From Accumulibacter sp. (lineage in GTDB: Bacteria > Pseudomonadota > Gammaproteobacteria > Burkholderiales > Rhodocyclaceae), in assembly GCA_024235715.1 (NCBI GenBank), contig JACKLW010000007.1, positions 62,001 to 126,000 on the forward strand: 64,000 bases of DNA, in the 5' to 3' direction. The notes beneath the pieces are model-generated. The model had not been told where the DNA came from and did not search any database. It saw only the letters and a list, made by a program, of their open reading frames with translations. Both the position numbers and the translations under genes were made by a program. Numbering within the stretch: the stretch's first letter is position 1; each line of letters begins with the position of its first letter. This document shows positions 1 to 10,699 of this stretch, piece after piece.

Positions 1-1
1 G

Positions 2-727
2 GTCGTCGGCGACGACGAAGCCGGCCGGCACCTGCAGGGTCTGCTCGCAGCGAGCGGGATCGATGTCAGCCTGCATGTCGATCCAGCCATCAGCACGACC
101 GTCAAGCTGCGGGTGATTGGCCGTCAGCAGCAACTGCTGCGCATCGATTTCGAAACCTCGCCCTCGCACGAGGTCCTGCGCGCCAAGCTCGTCGAGTTCG
201 AGTCGCGTCTGCCCGCCTACGATGCGGTGATTCTTTCCGATTACGGCAAGGGTGGCCTGGCGCACATCGGCGAGATGATCCGCATGGCGCGTGCGGCCGG
301 CAAGAAAGTGCTGGTTGATCCGAAGGGCGATGATTTCTCGAAGTATGCGGGCGCGACCGTGGTCACCCCGAACCGCGCCGAATTGCGCGAAGTTGTTGGT
401 CGCTGGCAGGACGATGCAGGGCTTGCCGGCAAGGCCGAGGCGCTGCGTGCCAGCCTGGGACTCGAGGCCTTGCTGGTCACCCGCAGCGAAGAGGGCATGT
501 CGCTCTTTCATGGCGCGGGCGCGGTGCACGAGCAGGCTGTGGCGAGAGAGGTCTTTGATGTCTCCGGCGCCGGCGACACGGTCATCGCGACGCTCGCCGT
601 GATGCTCGCCGGGGGGGCCGGTTGGGCGGACGCAGTGCACGCAGCCAACGTCGCCGCCGGCGTGGTCGTTGGCAAGCTCGGGACGGCGGTCGTCAGCCGT
701 GATGAGCTTGCCGCTGCTCTGAAATGA
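2..727 (+). CDS. rfaE1: D-glycero-beta-D-manno-heptose-7-phosphate kinase, 5' truncated by window edge
   Basis: The frame is open from base 2, so the gene starts before the window; the GTG at 113 is internal. This is a PfkB/ribokinase-family kinase that phosphorylates heptose 7-phosphate at C1 in the cytoplasm during ADP-heptose synthesis for LPS inner core. The C-terminal PfkB signature DVSGAGDT, with its catalytic Asp, is visible near codon 187 of the visible part, and VVTPNRAE lies before it. The protein ends soon after the kinase fold, so the separate adenylyltransferase domain found in fused HldE is absent, as usual in betaproteobacteria with split rfaE1/rfaE2. hldD follows 9 bp downstream, so the two genes are probably co-transcribed. 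Confidence 0.93.
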   Translation, partial: VVGDDEAGRHLQGLLAASGIDVSLHVDPAISTTVKLRVIGRQQQLLRIDFETSPSHEVLRAKLVEFESRLPAYDAVILSDYGKGGLAHIGEMIRMARAAGKKVLVDPKGDDFSKYAGATVVTPNRAELREVVGRWQDDAGLAGKAEALRASLGLEALLVTRSEEGMSLFHGAGAVHEQAVAREVFDVSGAGDTVIATLAVMLAGGAGWADAVHAANVAAGVVVGKLGTAVVSRDELAAALK

Positions 728-736
728 GGTAGGTTC

Positions 737-1741
737 ATGTACACCATCGTCACCGGTGCTGCCGGTTTCATCGGCGCCAATCTGGTCAAGGCGCTCAACG
801 AACGCGGCGTGCGCCGCATCATAGCCGTCGACAATCTCAGCAGGGCTGACAAGTTCCGCAATCTCGTCGATTGTGAGATCGCCGACTACATCGACAAGAG
901 CGAATTCATCGACCGCCTGATCGCCGGTGACTTCGACGGCGATGTCGATGCCATCGTCCACCAGGGCGCCTGCTCTGACACCATGGAGAGCGATGGCCGC
1001 TACATGATGGAGAACAATTACCGCTACTCGCTGGCCATTCTCGACTGGTGCCTGGATCAGGAAGTGCAGTTGCTCTACGCATCGAGCGCGGCGACCTACG
1101 GTGGTGGCGGTGTTTTCAGGGAAGAGCGGCAATACGAGGCGCCGCTGAATGTCTACGGTTACTCGAAGTTTCTTTTCGACCAGATCGTCCGCCAGCGTCT
1201 CGCGGCCGCCGGTTCGTGCAACTCGCAGGTGGTCGGTTTCCGCTATTTCAACGTCTACGGTCCGCGCGAATCGCACAAGGGGCGGATGGCGTCGGTTGCC
1301 TTTCATCACTATCACCAGTTCCAGAACGATGGCCGGGTGAGACTCTTCGAGGGATGTGACGGCTACGCCAACGGCGAACAGCGGCGCGATTTCGTCTATG
1401 TCGACGACATCGCGCGGGTGAACCTGCACTTCCTGGACCATCCGGACAGGTCCGGCATCTTCAATGTTGGTAGCGGCCGCGCGCAGACCTTCAATGAGTT
1501 GGCCGTAGCCAATGTCAACGCCTGTCGGGCGCTGGCCGGGCAGGAAGCGCTGCCGCTCGCCGAACTGGTCAGGTGTGGCCTGATCGAGTACATACCGTTT
1601 CCGGAGGATCTGCGCGGCAAGTACCAGAACTTCACTCAGGCCGACCTCGGGCAGTTGCACAAAGCGGGCTACAAGCATGTTTTTTCCAGTGTCGAAGAGG
1701 CCGTCCCGAAGTACGTCAAATGGCTGGCTGGCGGTGCATAA
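737..1741 (+). CDS. hldD: ADP-L-glycero-D-manno-heptose 6-epimerase
   Basis: A 334-residue extended short-chain dehydrogenase of normal length. It epimerises ADP-D-glycero-D-manno-heptose at C6 in the last cytoplasmic step of ADP-heptose synthesis. The N-terminal Rossmann motif TGAAGFIG binds NADP, and the YGYSK segment (YxxxK) around residues 140-144 holds the catalytic Tyr and Lys. The start ATG is preceded by GAGG. It follows rfaE1 closely and overlaps cysM by 8 bp, giving an rfaE1-hldD-cysM operon. Confidence 0.96.
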   Translation: MYTIVTGAAGFIGANLVKALNERGVRRIIAVDNLSRADKFRNLVDCEIADYIDKSEFIDRLIAGDFDGDVDAIVHQGACSDTMESDGRYMMENNYRYSLAILDWCLDQEVQLLYASSAATYGGGGVFREERQYEAPLNVYGYSKFLFDQIVRQRLAAAGSCNSQVVGFRYFNVYGPRESHKGRMASVAFHHYHQFQNDGRVRLFEGCDGYANGEQRRDFVYVDDIARVNLHFLDHPDRSGIFNVGSGRAQTFNELAVANVNACRALAGQEALPLAELVRCGLIEYIPFPEDLRGKYQNFTQADLGQLHKAGYKHVFSSVEEAVPKYVKWLAGGA

Positions 1742-2633
1742 GACACTCGAGGACTACGTCGGCGACACACCGCTGGTGCGCCTGAAGCGTTTGCCGGGCG
1801 CCGCTTGCGATGCGCGCGGCAATATCGTGCTGGCCAAGCTCGAGGGCAACAATCCCGCCGGCTCGGTCAAGGATAGACCGGCGCTGTCGATGATCATCCA
1901 CGCCGAGCAGCGCGGCGATATCAAACCCGGTGACACGCTGATCGAGGCCACTTCAGGCAATACCGGAATCGCCCTGGCGATGGCGGCGGCGATGCGCGGT
2001 TTCCAGATGATCCTGGTCATGCCGGAGAACCAGAGCGTCGAACGTCGACAGACGATGCGCGCCTTCGGCGCGGAACTGGTACTGACGCCGCGTGACGGCG
2101 GCATGGAACTGGCGCGAGACGTGGCCGAAAGCATGCGCAACGACGGCCGCGGCATCATCCTCGACCAGTTCGCCAACCCGGACAACCCGCTGGCCCACTA
2201 CGAAGGGACCGGGCCCGAGATCTGGCAGCAGACCGAGGGGCGCATCAGCCACTTCGTCAGCAGCATGGGAACCACCGGGACGATCATGGGCGTTTCGCGC
2301 TTCCTGAAGGAGCAGAACCCAGGTGTCTGCATTGTTGGCTGCCAGCCCGAAGAGGGGTCGCAGATTCCAGGCATCCGGAAATGGCCAGAAGCCTATCTGC
2401 CAAAGATTTTCGACCGCGCGCGCGTCGATCGTGTGGAGTCGGTTGCGCAGGGCGAAGCTGAAGAGATGACCCGGCGTCTGGCTCGCGAAGAAGGCATTTT
2501 CGCCGGCATCTCGTCCGGGGGGGCGCTGGCCGTCGCGCTGCGCCTGGCTGGAGAACTCGAGAATGCGACCATCGTCAGCATCGTTTGCGATCGTGGTGAC
2601 CGCTACCTGTCGACAGGGGTCTTCCCGGCTTGA
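1734..2633 (+). CDS. cysM: cysteine synthase B (O-acetylserine sulfhydrylase)
   Basis: A PLP enzyme that makes cysteine from O-acetylserine and sulfide or thiosulfate. GSVKDRPA holds the PLP lysine, TSGNTGIA binds the substrate carboxylate, and SSGGAL near the C terminus binds PLP phosphate. An open frame extends back to 1677, but homology begins at the GTG at 1734 ([14 protein letters not shown]), giving 299 residues, the usual CysM length. That start overlaps hldD by 8 bp, which suggests translational coupling. CysM rather than CysK is inferred from length and sequence style. Confidence 0.92.
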   Translation: MHKTLEDYVGDTPLVRLKRLPGAACDARGNIVLAKLEGNNPAGSVKDRPALSMIIHAEQRGDIKPGDTLIEATSGNTGIALAMAAAMRGFQMILVMPENQSVERRQTMRAFGAELVLTPRDGGMELARDVAESMRNDGRGIILDQFANPDNPLAHYEGTGPEIWQQTEGRISHFVSSMGTTGTIMGVSRFLKEQNPGVCIVGCQPEEGSQIPGIRKWPEAYLPKIFDRARVDRVESVAQGEAEEMTRRLAREEGIFAGISSGGALAVALRLAGELENATIVSIVCDRGDRYLSTGVFPA

Positions 2634-2765
2634 ACCCGCAAACTGCCTCCGGTCGCTCGCTTCTTGCCGGAAGCTCACATGCGTACTGGCGTTTCCGCTG
2701 ATCATGGCGGTTGTCGTCGCAGGGAGGTTCTCGGACGCGTGCTGCTTCCAGGGTAACAGCGCCAG

Positions 2766-3551
2766 ATGAAGCCGGTCCTCGCCTTTGACATCGAAACGAT
2801 TCCGGACGTTGCCGGTCTGCGGCGGCTGCACGATCTCGATCCGGCGCTGTCCGATGACGAGGTCGCCGAGCTGGCTTTTCAGCACCGGCGCGCAAGCCAC
2901 GGCAACGACTTCCTGCCGCTGCACCTGCAGCGGGTGGCGGTGATCTCGTGCGCGCTGCGGGTTGGCAAGGATTTCCGGGTGTGGTCACTGGCCGAGCCAG
3001 AGCAAAGCGAGGGCGAGATCATTCAACGCTTCTTTGACGGCATCGACAAGTTCACACCGCAGATCGTTTCCTGGAATGGTGGCGGCTTCGATCTGCCGGT
3101 GTTGCACTATCGGGGGCTGATCCATGGCGCCACTGCGCCGCGCTACTGGGATCTCGGCGATGGCGACTACCCGGACAGCCGTGAGTTCAAGTGGAACAAT
3201 TACATCAGCCGCTATCACACGCGCCATCTTGATTTGATGGACCTTCTGGCAATGTACCAGCCGCGTGCCAGCGTGCGCCTTGACGAGCTTGCCAGGCTGA
3301 TCGGTTTTCCGGGCAAGCTGGGCATGGACGGCAGCAAGGTGTGGCAGGCGTGGCTGGCTGGCGGAATGTCCGATGTGCGCGACTATTGCGAGACCGACGT
3401 GCTCAATACCTATCTCGTTTCAGTCCGCTTTCGCCTGATGCGTGGCGAGTTGTCGCGCTCCGAGTACGAGGCCGAAGTCTCGTTCGTCCGCGCCGAGCTC
3501 GAGAAGGTCGGCAAGCCGCACTGGCAGGAGTTCCTGGCAGCGTGGGAGTAG
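2766..3551 (+). CDS. predicted PolB-like 3'-5' exonuclease (DNA_pol_B_exo2 family)
   Basis: 261 residues. The N terminus begins with the DEDD exonuclease motif I (LAFDIETIPD), a SWNGGGFDLP segment follows as motif II, and CETDVLNT near residue 210 fits motif III. This matches the PF10108-type exonucleases related to the DNA polymerase B proofreading domain. It probably acts on DNA or RNA ends in the cytoplasm; no polymerase domain is present. It sits alone after cysM with a 132-bp spacer that includes AGGG before the start. Confidence 0.85.
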   Translation: MKPVLAFDIETIPDVAGLRRLHDLDPALSDDEVAELAFQHRRASHGNDFLPLHLQRVAVISCALRVGKDFRVWSLAEPEQSEGEIIQRFFDGIDKFTPQIVSWNGGGFDLPVLHYRGLIHGATAPRYWDLGDGDYPDSREFKWNNYISRYHTRHLDLMDLLAMYQPRASVRLDELARLIGFPGKLGMDGSKVWQAWLAGGMSDVRDYCETDVLNTYLVSVRFRLMRGELSRSEYEAEVSFVRAELEKVGKPHWQEFLAAWE

Positions 3552-3754
3552 TCGCCCAGGGCCGCGGCATGCTCGCTGGCCACTCTTCTGCGTGGCGGTC
3601 GGTCGCACGCATGCCGCTTTCGCCGTGGGCGCACAGACTCGGCGCGGCGGCAAGCGCATGAACCATCTTGCGAGGGCAGCCGCGGCCGTTAGCAATTTGC
3701 CGCATATATTTCACAGCTATTTTGCTTGCGGCGTCATTTTTGAGGGGGAACGGC

Positions 3755-4615
3755 ATGAAGCTGCGTCACTGGGTTGTGTCTGTTGCAACAGGTTTGGCGT
3801 TTTGCTTTCCCATGCTGACGCAGGCGGCCGGGACACTCGACAAGATCAAGGCGTCGAGGACACTGACGCTCGGATATCGTCAGGCGTCTGTCCCGTTCTC
3901 GTTTGCCGGCAAGGACAAGCAGCCCTGGGGTTACTCGGTGGACCTGTGCACCAGCGTGGCGGCAGCGATCAGCAAGCAGCTGGGGCTTGACGATCTGCAG
4001 CTGAAGTGGGTTCCCGTGACGCCGGAGACAAGAATCGGAAAAGTGGTATCCGGCGAAATCGACCTCGATTGCGGGTCAACGACGAGTTCCCTGTCGCGCA
4101 TGGAAAAAGTCGATTTCAGCCTGCCGATCTTCGTCGATGGCGGCAGTTACATGGCGCCCCGGGCGGCGGGCATCAAGAGCCTGAAGGATCTGGCCGGCAA
4201 GAAGGTCGCCGTGGCCGTCGGCACGACGACCGAGCAGAGCCTGGCAGAGGCCCTCAGGAAGAACGGAGTGAGTGCCAGACTGGTCAAGGTCAGCGACCAC
4301 CAGCAGGGGATCGACGCCATGAACGAGGGACGGGCCGACGCTTACGCCTCGGATCGCGCCTTGCTGATCGGTCTTGCGCTTGATTCGGGCAACCAGGACA
4401 CCTGGTCGCTGGGCGGCGAGATCTTCTCCTATGAGCCCTATGCGCTGATGCTGCGTCGTAACGATGCGGATTTCCGTCTGGCCGTCAACCGTGAACTGGC
4501 GCGTCTCAGCCGCAGCGGTGAGATCTACGCCATTCATGAGCGCTGGTTCGGCGTGCTGGGCAAACCGGAACCAAGGCTGGACAGCCTTTACTTCCTGAAC
4601 GGCATGCCGGAGTAG
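3755..4615 (+). CDS. periplasmic amino-acid-type substrate-binding protein (SBP_bac_3)
   Basis: 286 residues from the ATG at 3755, which has a GAGGGGG ribosome-binding site; the frame is open further upstream but without a better start. The first ~24 residues form a Sec signal peptide ending at TQAAG. The mature part has the family 3 solute-binding pattern: an N-terminal KIKASRTLTLGYR strand, PFSF and GYSVDLC. It resembles glutamate/aspartate binding proteins such as GltI. No ABC permease or ATPase genes are adjacent, so it either serves a distant transporter or is an orphan. A weak match to the dyad operator described below lies at 3620-3635. Confidence 0.85.
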   Translation: MKLRHWVVSVATGLAFCFPMLTQAAGTLDKIKASRTLTLGYRQASVPFSFAGKDKQPWGYSVDLCTSVAAAISKQLGLDDLQLKWVPVTPETRIGKVVSGEIDLDCGSTTSSLSRMEKVDFSLPIFVDGGSYMAPRAAGIKSLKDLAGKKVAVAVGTTTEQSLAEALRKNGVSARLVKVSDHQQGIDAMNEGRADAYASDRALLIGLALDSGNQDTWSLGGEIFSYEPYALMLRRNDADFRLAVNRELARLSRSGEIYAIHERWFGVLGKPEPRLDSLYFLNGMPE

Positions 4616-4626
4616 CGCGGCCGCAG

Positions 4627-5451
4627 TCAGGGCGTGACGGCTGCGCCCTGCCCGTCGTCTTCGGGTGCGACGATGTCCCGATAGGCGTACCACGTCGAGT
4701 GCCCGACCAGCGGCATGGTGACGATCAGGCCGACAAAGAAGGTGGCGAAGCCGATCAGGCCCAGGGCCCCGATGCACGTTCCCCAAAGCAACAGGGGGAC
4801 CGGGTTGCGGCCACAGGCGACGAGGCTGGCGATGGTCGCGGTGACGGCGTCGGTCTTGCGGTCGAACATCAGCGGGACGGCGATGACGCTGATCGCAAAA
4901 ACGAAAGTCGCGAAAAAGCCCCCGACGGCAAAGTAGACCAGCGCGAAGTCGAGTTGCTCGAAAGTCAGAACGGTGTGCACGACGTTGCCGAAGGTCGGCA
5001 ATCCGCCAGTAAAGAAAAGCGCAAAAACGATGATCGATGCGCGTGCCCAGACCAGCAGGACGATGGCCAGCAGGGCGGCAAAGAGACCGACGTTGGGCAG
5101 GTTCGGACGCCAGGCAGCGAGGGTCGGGGCCAGTTTTGCGGGCATGCCGAACTCGATGCGCCGGCTGAGATCGTAGAGTCCCAGCGTCAGGAACGGGCCG
5201 ACCAGCAGGAAGCCGGTAGTCAAGCCGGCGAAGAGTGCGTAGGCTTCGGCAAAAACGACCTGCATCAGCCAGCCGGCGATCGCGAAGCAGCTACCGTAGA
5301 AGAGGCTGGGCAGGCCGCTTCGGCGCAGGTCGTGGCAGCCGCCACGCATCCAGCCGACGACGGCGCCGGGCTTTACGCGGCGGATGACCGGGAAGCGGCT
5401 GGCAGGGCTATCGGCGCCTGGCGTAGTAACTGGCGTATCGTTTTCGCTCAT
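4627..5451 (-). CDS. DUF2189 family integral membrane protein
   Basis: 274 residues. A hydrophilic N terminus of ~30 residues is followed by several strongly hydrophobic segments, including GLTTGFLLVGPFLTLGLYDL, typical of DUF2189 inner-membrane proteins. The function is unknown; the family has been linked loosely to cytochrome oxidase genes, but none are present here. It converges with the binding-protein gene (11-bp gap). A possible extended -10 (TGCTATATA on the minus strand, 5572-5580) lies about 120 bp upstream. Confidence 0.82.
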   Translation of the reverse strand: MSENDTPVTTPGADSPASRFPVIRRVKPGAVVGWMRGGCHDLRRSGLPSLFYGSCFAIAGWLMQVVFAEAYALFAGLTTGFLLVGPFLTLGLYDLSRRIEFGMPAKLAPTLAAWRPNLPNVGLFAALLAIVLLVWARASIIVFALFFTGGLPTFGNVVHTVLTFEQLDFALVYFAVGGFFATFVFAISVIAVPLMFDRKTDAVTATIASLVACGRNPVPLLLWGTCIGALGLIGFATFFVGLIVTMPLVGHSTWYAYRDIVAPEDDGQGAAVTP

Positions 5452-5826
5452 CGACGGGCCTCCTCTGGTTTCGTCTGGTTGTCACCCCGTACTGCTTCGT
5501 CTCGTCGGCTTCGCTGGCCGATCTACGCTCAGTCAGCCGGCAAAGACCGCGGGCGCACCATGAGTCATCTTTATATAGCACATTGAGCACTGTTCGTAAC
5601 CCCTTGTCCAGGATCGCGAACGTGCGGCCGGAGGCCGGCGCCCACCGGCGTATCGAACGGCCGTGGCGGAGAGTCTGGCGAGGTTGCCTTGCGCGCTTGA
5701 CTCAGGGCTGCTCTCGCTTACAATTCGGGCGGGTAGCGCTTGTTCAGCGCTTCGCCCGATGCGGTGTCTCCGCCCGGCGCGTGGGTGGCAGGGCGCCATG
5801 AATCTTTCGACGCAAAGGGGTGGGAA
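5452..5826. other. intergenic region between divergent genes
   Basis: 375 bp between the DUF2189 gene (minus) and a small membrane protein gene (plus). Apart from the possible extended -10 for the minus gene at 5572-5580, I see no RNA, repeat or gene here. Confidence 0.5.
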
Positions 5827-6039
5827 ATGGATGGTCTTCTGCTGTTGTTGGGGCGTATTGCCGGCGTTGCCGGCCTGGCACTGTGCGTCGTCGCTGCGGT
5901 CACGCGGCTTGGCGGAGCTTACTACCTCGGCGGTTTCGAGTTGGCGACACTGTTGCAGGCGGGCGTGGCCGTCGTCGTCGTTGGCTGTTTTCTTCTGTTG
6001 CTGGTGCTGACGGCCCGTTCCCTGCCGGCGCGCGAGTGA
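5827..6039 (+). CDS. small two-helix membrane protein, hypothetical
   Basis: 70 residues starting at the ATG at 5827, with GGGGTGGG just upstream. Two hydrophobic segments (about residues 3-23 and 33-57) are separated by a short polar loop, and the protein ends in ARSLPARE. I do not recognise the family. It precedes rimO by 113 bp on the same strand and may share its transcript. Confidence 0.6.
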   Translation: MDGLLLLLGRIAGVAGLALCVVAAVTRLGGAYYLGGFELATLLQAGVAVVVVGCFLLLLVLTARSLPARE

Positions 6040-6152
6040 GTCATCTTCGCCGACGGGCGCGGTGAGCAAGGTGGGCGGCGATTGATCGATGCCGGCGGCC
6101 CGGCGGCAAGCTGAAGGTATACTGGCGCGCTATTCAACAGCACTGGTACGCC

Positions 6153-7478
6153 ATGTCAAAGCCGAAAAACATCGGTTTCGTTTCACTGGGTTGCCCGAAG
6201 GCGCTCGTCGATTCCGAACAGATCCTCACCAAGCTGCGTGCCGAGGGTTATCTTATCTCGCCTTCGTATGAAGGTGCCGACCTGGTCGTCGTCAATACCT
6301 GCGGCTTCATCGACGCTGCGGTCGAGGAGTCGCTCGATGCCATCGGCGAGGCGCTGAGCGAGAACGGCAAGGTGATCGTTACCGGTTGCCTTGGCGCCAG
6401 GGAGGAGGTCATCCGCAATGCGCATCCGCAGGTGCTGGCGGTGACCGGTCCGCATGCTGCGGACGAGGTGCTGCAACAGGTCCACGCCCATCTGCCGCAA
6501 CCACACGACCCGTTCAGCAGCCTGGTGCCGCCGCAGGGCATCAAGCTGACACCGCAGCATTTCGCCTACCTCAAGATTTCCGAGGGCTGTAATCACAGCT
6601 GCACCTTCTGCATCATCCCATCGATGCGTGGCCCGCTGGTCAGCCGACCGATTGGCGACGTGCTGCAGGAAGCAAGGCATCTCGCCGACGCCGGCGTGCG
6701 TGAACTGCTGGTCATTTCTCAGGACACCAGCGCCTACGGGGTCGATGTCAGGTACCGGACCGGTTTTGCCGGCGGCCGTCCGCTGCGAACACGGCTGCGT
6801 GAGCTCTGCGAGGCGCTGGGGGAACTCGGAATCTGGGTGCGTCTGCACTACGTCTATCCGTATCCGAGTGTGGACGCGCTGCTGCCGCTGATGGCCGAAG
6901 GAAAGATACTGCCGTATCTTGATGTGCCTTTCCAGCACGCCAGTGCCCGCGTTCTCAAGGCGATGAAGCGGCCGGCCAGTGCCGAGAACAATCTCGAACG
7001 CCTCAGGGCATGGCGCGCCATCTGTCCCGAGATCACGGTGCGCAGCACCTTCATTACCGGCTTCCCCGGTGAGAGCGAAGCCGAGTTCGAGGAATTGCTG
7101 GCGTTCATCGAAGAGGCTCGCCTCGATCGCGTCGGTTGCTTCGCCTATTCGGCGGTGGACGGTGCGGCGGCCAACGCGCTGCCAGGGGCGGTAGCGGAGG
7201 AAGTTCGTGAAGAGCGCAAGCGGCGTCTGATGGAACTGCAGGAGGATATCTCGGCCGAGTTGCTGGCGGCGAAGATCGGGCGCGAGATCGAGGTTCTGGT
7301 CGACGAGGTGGATGACGACGGAACGATTGCCCGTTCGGCGGCGGACGCGCCGGAAATCGACGGTCTGGTTTTCGTCAATGACTACTTCGACGCCGAACCC
7401 GGCGATTTCCTGCGCGTACGTGTGCTCGATGCCGACGAGCACGACCTTTACGCCGAGTTCGTTGCCGGCGCGGCCTGA
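6153..7478 (+). CDS. rimO: ribosomal protein S12 methylthiotransferase
   Basis: 441 residues, full length. RimO is a radical-SAM enzyme that methylthiolates Asp88/89 of ribosomal protein S12. The N-terminal MTTase domain shows GCPKAL, NTCGFID and TGCLGA, whose three cysteines ligate the first Fe-S cluster. The radical-SAM CxxxCxxC motif is CNHSCTFC near residues 146-153. A C-terminal TRAM domain ([17 protein letters not shown]) follows. It converges on the dnaE2 remnant with a 28-bp gap. Confidence 0.95.
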   Translation: MSKPKNIGFVSLGCPKALVDSEQILTKLRAEGYLISPSYEGADLVVVNTCGFIDAAVEESLDAIGEALSENGKVIVTGCLGAREEVIRNAHPQVLAVTGPHAADEVLQQVHAHLPQPHDPFSSLVPPQGIKLTPQHFAYLKISEGCNHSCTFCIIPSMRGPLVSRPIGDVLQEARHLADAGVRELLVISQDTSAYGVDVRYRTGFAGGRPLRTRLRELCEALGELGIWVRLHYVYPYPSVDALLPLMAEGKILPYLDVPFQHASARVLKAMKRPASAENNLERLRAWRAICPEITVRSTFITGFPGESEAEFEELLAFIEEARLDRVGCFAYSAVDGAAANALPGAVAEEVREERKRRLMELQEDISAELLAAKIGREIEVLVDEVDDDGTIARSAADAPEIDGLVFVNDYFDAEPGDFLRVRVLDADEHDLYAEFVAGAA

Positions 7479-7506
7479 CGGCCCTGGCCGCCGCTTTTCC
7501 CGACGG

Positions 7507-10500
7507 TCAATGAAAATTGCGGCTTGCCGTCGGCAAGCGGCCAAGCAGCGAAGACAGATCGACCAGACGCTTGGCCACCAGGTGGACGACTTCACCTTCG
7601 CGTTGTACCTGCCCAAGGACGCCGAGCAGGCGTGCCCCGAGTAGCGCATGTCGCTGCTGTTCGACGAGCCGGGGGTGTACGACGATGTTGGCCAGCCCGG
7701 TTTCATCTTCCAGAGTGACGAAGACGATTCCGCTGGCGGTGCCCGGCCGTTGCCGGCAGGTGACGATGCCGGCAGCGCGGGCGAGCTGGCGGTCGGCGGC
7801 GTTCTGCAGTTGACTGGCGGAAATGAAGCGCTGTGCGGCCAGCCGACTGCGCAGCAGTGTCAAGGGGTGGCGGCCGAGAGTGAAACCGGTGGCCACGTAA
7901 TCGGCGATCATTTCCTCGGCCTCGGACGCAGTGGCGAGTTCGACAACGGCCTCCGCCGCTGGGGCGATGGCCAGCAGGTCGAGTTGTACGGCGGCGTCGG
8001 CGGCTGCCCAGGCGGCCTGCCGACGATGGCCGGCCAGACTCGCCAGAGCACCGGCAGCGGCGAGCAGCGCCAGATCCCTGTGCGTCAGCCGGGCCCGCGT
8101 CGCGAGATCGGCAACGCTGCTCGGCGGACGTTGCCGGCGGGCTGCGAGCAGGCGCTCGGCCGCGGCTTGCGGCAGGCCGGCAATGCTGCTCAGACCAAGG
8201 CGCACGGCGGGAGGAACATTGGCCGCCGTGCCTGCTGGCCGGGGGGGGTCGAGCACTGCCTCCCAGGCGCTGTCGTTGACCGTTACCGGGCGCAACTCGA
8301 CGCCATGTCGTCGCGCATCCTGCAGCAGCTGTGAAGGCGAGTAGAAACCCATTGGCTGACTGTTGAGCAGGGCGCAGAGAAAAGCTGCCGGATGGTGGCG
8401 TTTGAGCCAGGCCGAGACGTACACCAGCAAGGCGAACGAGGCGGCGTGCGACTCGGGGAAGCCATATTCGCCGAAACCGCGAATCTGCGCGAAGATGCGC
8501 TGTGCAAATGCTTCATCATGGCCACGCTGGCGCATGCCTTTGATCAGCTTCTCTTCGAAAGGCTCCAGCCCACCCTTGCGTCGCCAGGCAGCCATCGCCC
8601 GGCGCAGTTGATCGGCTTCGCCGGGGGTGAAGCCGCCGGCGACCACTGCCAGCTGCATCACCTGCTCCTGAAAGATCGGTACTCCGCAGGTGCGGCCGAG
8701 TACCGCGGCAATTTCGGGGCGCATCGGTTCGATGGCTTCCTGGCCGTGTCGGCGACGTAGATAGGGATGAACCATGTCGCCCTGGATTGGCCCCGGCCTG
8801 ACCAACGCCACTTCTATTACCAGATCGTAGAAGTTGCGCGGTCTGAGGCGCGGCAGCATCGCCATCTGCGCTCGCGATTCGATCTGGAAGACGCCGACCG
8901 TGTCCGCGGCGCAGACCATGTCGTGAGACCGCCGGATCTTCGGGCGGCACGTCCTGCAGTCGGGTGCCGACCAGGTCCAGCGCCCGGTGGATTGCCGAGA
9001 GCATGCCGAGGGCCAGGACGTCGACCTTCAGCAGCCCGAGCGCATCGAGATCGTCCTTGTCCCATTGAATCACCGTACGCTCGGGCATGGCAGCGTTTTC
9101 CACAGGCACCAGGCGTGCCAGCGGGCCGCGCGAGATCACGAAGCCGCCAACGTGCTGCGAGAGGTGGCGCGGGAATCCGCGCAGCGCGTCGGCCAGCAGC
9201 AGCCATTTGGCGACGCGCGGGGCAGACGGGTCGAGGCCGACCGAACGCAGGCGAGCGGGCAGTTGCTCCCGTTTGTCCCACCATCCCAGCGAGGTGGTCA
9301 GGGCGTCGATCTGGGCTGTACCGAAGCCGAGTGCGCGGCCGACGTCGCGCAAGGCGCCGCGGGTCCGGTAGCTGATCACCGTTGCCGCCAGCGCGGCGCG
9401 TTCACGCCCATACTTGCTGTAGAGATACTGAATGACCTCCTCGCGTCGCTGGTGCTCGAAATCGACATCGATATCCGGTGGCTCGGCGCGCTCCCGGGAG
9501 ATGAAGCGTTCGAAAAGAAGACTTGAACGTGCCGGGTCGACTTCGGTGATGCCAAGGCAGTAACAAACTGCCGAGTTGGCTGCCGAACCGCGCCCCTGGC
9601 AAAGGATGTTGCGGCTGCGTGCAAAGTTGACGATGTCGTGAACTGTCAGGAAATAGGGCTCGTAAGCGAGTTCGCCGATCAGTTCGAGTTCGTGTTCGAT
9701 GCGCTGTCGCACCTCTGGCGCCGGCGTGCCGGGGTAGCGCCGGCGCAAGCCCTTTTCGACTTCGTTGCGCAGGAAAAAGCAGCGGCTGTCTGACCCTCCG
9801 GCACCACTTCGTCGGGGTACTCGTAGCGCAGTTCGGCGAGTGAGAAGTCGCAGCGCGCGGCGATGGCCAGCGTTTCGGCCAGCAGTTCGGGCGGGTAGAG
9901 TCGTGCCAGCCGCAGGCGGCTGCGCAGGTGGCGCTCACCATTGGCGAAGAGCGCGTGGCCAGCGGCAAAAGCGTGCTTTTCAGGCGGATCGCCGTCAGCG
10001 TGTCCTGCAACGGACGGCGGGCGCGTTGGTGCATGTGCACGTCACCGGTGGCGACCGCCGGCAGGCCGCTCGCCGTGGCCAGTTCCAGCAGCATCGCCAG
10101 CCGTGTCGTGTCGTCAGGCCCGGAGTGGAGTTCTACGGCCAGCCAGGCGCGTGCCGGAAAACGGGTCGCCAGCCAGCGGCCGTCTTCCGCGCTGGCGCCA
10201 GAACCCGGAATCCACAAGGCCAGGCAATCGGGCAGGGCGCCGCTGCTGCGCAGGCAAAGTCGCCGGGATTCTCGAAGTCGCCGCGGTAGAGGCGGTATTC
10301 GCCCTTCAGCGAGCGCCGCCGCGCCAGCGTGATCAGCGCCGACAGGTTGCCGTAACCGGCGCGGTTCTGCGCCAGCAGGACCAGCCTGAGGTCCTTTCCC
10401 GGCTCGCTGCCGAGGCGAAACTCGGCGCCGACGATCAGTTGCAGGCCGCGCGCGCTGGCTGCACGATGCGCCCGCACGACGCCAGCGAGCGAGGCCTCAT

Positions 10501-10633
10501 CGGTGATCGCCAGCGCGCTGTAGCCAAGCGCCAGCGCCTGCTCGACCAGTTCTTCCGGATGCGAAGCACCGCGCAGGAAGGAGAAGTTGGAGCAGCAGTG
10601 GAGTTCGGCGTAGGGCGGCAGGGCGTCGGACAT
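7507..10633 (-). pseudogene. dnaE2: error-prone DNA polymerase DnaE2/ImuC, multiply frameshifted
   Basis: The full ~1030-residue polymerase can be read on the minus strand, but only by changing frame about four times. The PHP domain ([22 protein letters not shown]) runs from 10633 to about 10240. The next piece ([10 protein letters not shown] onward) is in another frame after an apparent 4-base loss. A shift near 9990 (run of A) and one near 9778 (run of T) follow, and an extra C near 8927 separates the VPPEDPAV and [14 protein letters not shown] segments. The last part, with the palm/fingers and OB fold, is open to the stop at 7507. DnaE2 does translesion synthesis in the SOS mutasome with ImuA/ImuB, neither of which is adjacent. 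Conservation between the breaks means the damage is recent, or the read has indel errors. Confidence 0.85.
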
Positions 10634-10699
10634 GGCGATAGCTGTATGGATTTACAGTATATCGTCGTATCCGGCTTTGTTGCAGTCTGCTCCTTCCGG

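Noticed and set aside
6183-7706. 507-codon minus-strand open frame opposite rimO
   Set aside because: rimO carries all radical-SAM and TRAM motifs; the antisense frame extends into the dnaE2 end and is a shadow.
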